Part shown: one piece after another, positions 5,009-6,388 of the stretch
How the letters are laid out: every line of letters starts with the position of its first letter
How positions within the stretch are numbered: position 1 is the stretch's first letter
Origin: Methanobacteriota archaeon
GTDB lineage: Archaea > Altiarchaeota > Altiarchaeia > IMC4 > QMZM01
NCBI GenBank assembly: GCA_021731385.1
Contig: JAKFXM010000186.1
Location: 1-6,388, forward strand
Direction of reading: 5' to 3'
Length of the DNA stretch: 6,388 nucleotides
The notes under the pieces: generated by a model
The model's database searches: none
What the model was told of the DNA's origin: nothing
The model's input: only the letters and a program-made list of their open reading frames with translations
Position numbers and translations under genes: made by a program

Positions 5009-5599
5009 ATGACATACGAACCAAAAAATTTTGAGAATCTGCCGGGAACAGAGGGATTTAGCGATCAGTTATTAAAGAATCATTTTACCCTGTACCAGGG
5101 TTATGTAACAAACACAAACAAATTAGCTGATACATTAACTAAATTTTTAAAGGACGGGAAGACTGCAACCCCGGAATATGCGGAATTGAAACGAAGATTC
5201 GGCTGGGAGTTCAACGGGATGCGACTTCATGAATACTACTTTGGCAATATAGCCCTGGGAGGCAAAGAGCCTGACAGAGATTCAGACCTATTCAAAAAAA
5301 TTGTAGAAAATTTCGAAACATACGAAAACTGGGAAAAGGATTTCAAGGCTAATGGAATGATGCGCGGCATCGGATGGGTAGTACTGTGCTATGACTCAAC
5401 AGCAAACAGGCTTTTCAATGTCTGGATCAATGAGCATGATGCAGGTCATCTCTCCGGTGCAAAACCGCTTCTGGTTATGGATGTCTTTGAGCACGCATAT
5501 ATAGTTGATTATGGGCTGAAGCGTGCGGATTATATCAAGGCATTTTTCAGGGCAATCGACTGGACGGTTGTTGCAAATAGATTCAATAAACGGCTATGA
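5009..5599 (+). CDS. sod: Fe/Mn-family superoxide dismutase
   Basis: A 196-residue protein of the iron/manganese superoxide dismutase family, which converts superoxide to oxygen and hydrogen peroxide in the cytosol. Likely metal ligands are H25 (NHFTLYQGYV), H74 (GMRLHEYYF), D158 and H162 (MDVFEHAYIVDY, the family DxWEHAY signature with Phe for Trp). RGIGWVVL (119-126) and the C-terminal RADYIKAFFRAIDW are typical. It is a divergent subtype: the usual HxxxHHxxYV near the first ligand is reduced to NHFTLYQGYV, and the second region lacks the WNH motif, resembling archaeal forms. Near the second-sphere position the protein has NEHDAGHL, so a His (H147) may act there. Cambialistic or iron use is possible but cannot be decided. 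ATG at 5009 is preceded by GGAGGT (4999-5004) and lies 2 bases after hisA. No signal peptide is seen. Confidence 0.93.
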   Translation: MTYEPKNFENLPGTEGFSDQLLKNHFTLYQGYVTNTNKLADTLTKFLKDGKTATPEYAELKRRFGWEFNGMRLHEYYFGNIALGGKEPDRDSDLFKKIVENFETYENWEKDFKANGMMRGIGWVVLCYDSTANRLFNVWINEHDAGHLSGAKPLLVMDVFEHAYIVDYGLKRADYIKAFFRAIDWTVVANRFNKRL

Positions 5600-5629
5600 A
5601 GATCGGTGTTCTATACAAATCCAAATAAA

Positions 5630-6376
5630 ATGCTCATTGACAATCATTCTCATCTAGATTTTCCGCAGTTTGACTCTGATAGAAAAGAAGTAATTGAAAG
5701 GGCAAAAAAACAGGGGATTCTGATAATAAATTCCGGTCTTGGTCCTGAGGGGATAGAAAAGACGATTAAGTTGGTGGATGAACATGGTATTTTTGCTACC
5801 CTCGGATTAAGCCCGACAGGGTTTGATAGTGATATTATTGAAGATACAATTGAATTGATTAAAAAATATAGAAAAAAAATAGTCGGCATAGGAGAGGTTG
5901 GTCTGGATTACTACTGGGTTAAGGAACCCGGGAAGAGAATGACTGAGATTCAGAATTTCAGAATTTTCATTGAACTATCAAAGGAATTGAATCTTCCTCT
6001 TCTTGTGCACTCAAGGGATGCGGAATCTGATACAATCAGGGAACTGAAATCCGCAAATAAGCCCGCAATACTTCACTGCTTCTCCGGGACAATAAAACAG
6101 GCAAAGGAAGCAATTTCAATTGGCTGCCTTATATCGATTCCTACAACTATAATACATTCAAAACAAAAACAGGAACTTGCAAGGAAAATTCCCTTGGATA
6201 GAATTGTCCTGGAGACGGATGCCCCCTATCTTTCTCCCGTGCCAAAGACCCGAAACGAGTCTGCAAATGTGAAATTAAGCGCAAAGAAGATTGCAGAAAT
6301 TAAGGGGATTGAATATTCCGTGGTGGAGAGGATCACAACAGAAAATGCAGGGAAATTCTTTAACTTAAAAATATAA
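5630..6376 (+). CDS. TatD-family metal-dependent hydrolase (putative DNase)
   Basis: A 248-residue TIM-barrel amidohydrolase of the TatD type, whose members are metal-dependent nucleases acting on DNA ends or damaged DNA; the exact substrate is unknown here. The metal-binding set is complete: H6 and H8 (IDNHSHLDF), E89 (GIGEVGLDYY), H127 (LLVHSRDA), H149 (ILHCFSG) and D197 (LETDAPYLSP). The GLHPH-like segment reads LGLSPTG, so the usual His there is Ser; archaeal members vary at this point. ATG at 5630 gives the family start MLIDxHxHLD. A GTG at 5606 in the same frame would add eight non-conserved residues; neither start has a clear ribosome site. It lies 30 bases after sod. It is probably the last gene of this run, as only 12 bases remain. 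Confidence 0.92.
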   Translation: MLIDNHSHLDFPQFDSDRKEVIERAKKQGILIINSGLGPEGIEKTIKLVDEHGIFATLGLSPTGFDSDIIEDTIELIKKYRKKIVGIGEVGLDYYWVKEPGKRMTEIQNFRIFIELSKELNLPLLVHSRDAESDTIRELKSANKPAILHCFSGTIKQAKEAISIGCLISIPTTIIHSKQKQELARKIPLDRIVLETDAPYLSPVPKTRNESANVKLSAKKIAEIKGIEYSVVERITTENAGKFFNLKI

Positions 6377-6388
6377 TAATAACAAACA

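Noticed and set aside
5606..5632. GTG at 5606 as the start of the TatD-family gene
   Set aside because: The eight added residues match nothing in the family, and ATG at 5630 gives the conserved opening MLIDxHxHLD; it stays possible because neither start has a clear ribosome site.

Overview
The window reads as archaeal chromosome of moderate to low GC, most likely from a euryarchaeote or a related uncultivated lineage. The evidence is the gene set and order: a 62-residue archaeal SecE, the NGN+KOW factor Spt5, then archaeal-type ribosomal proteins L11, L1 and L10 (P0 type). A dnaK-dnaJ pair precedes this block. I cannot name a genus from the sequence. All eight complete genes and the one partial gene are on the plus strand, and no gap exceeds about 170 bases.

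Layout. Bases 1-152 are the 3' end of dnaK, whose tail is built from short repeats. dnaJ follows at 168-1310. A gap of about 108 bases then holds a paired-palindrome insertion flanked by an 8-bp direct repeat, immediately before secE (1419-1607). An AT-rich gap leads to spt5 (TTG start, 1707-2198), which overlaps rpl11 (2198-2674) by one base. The rpl11-rpl1 gap holds a second paired-palindrome insertion, flanked by a 27-bp perfect duplication of the rpl11 3' end, and then a hairpin that closely matches the ribosomal protein L1 binding module and covers the rpl1 Shine-Dalgarno sequence. rpl1 (2846-3478), rpl10 (3472-4308) and hisA (4305-5006) overlap one another, and a Fe/Mn superoxide dismutase (5009-5599) follows after 2 bases. 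A TatD-family metallohydrolase (5630-6376) closes the window.

How the genes fit together. DnaK/DnaJ form the Hsp70 chaperone pair. SecE belongs to the SecYE translocon, Spt5 is the RNA polymerase processivity factor, and L11, L1 and L10 belong to the two stalks of the large ribosomal subunit. The stalk protein L12, normally encoded right after L10 in archaea, is absent here; hisA, sod and tatD occupy that place. The encoded L10 also ends before the acidic C-terminal tail usual for archaeal P0.

The two most notable signals are non-coding. The first is a family of small insertions, each with two adjacent near-perfect hairpins with 3-nt loops set between direct repeats. The second is the predicted L1 autoregulatory site. 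Everything here comes from reading the sequence; no database search or folding program was run.
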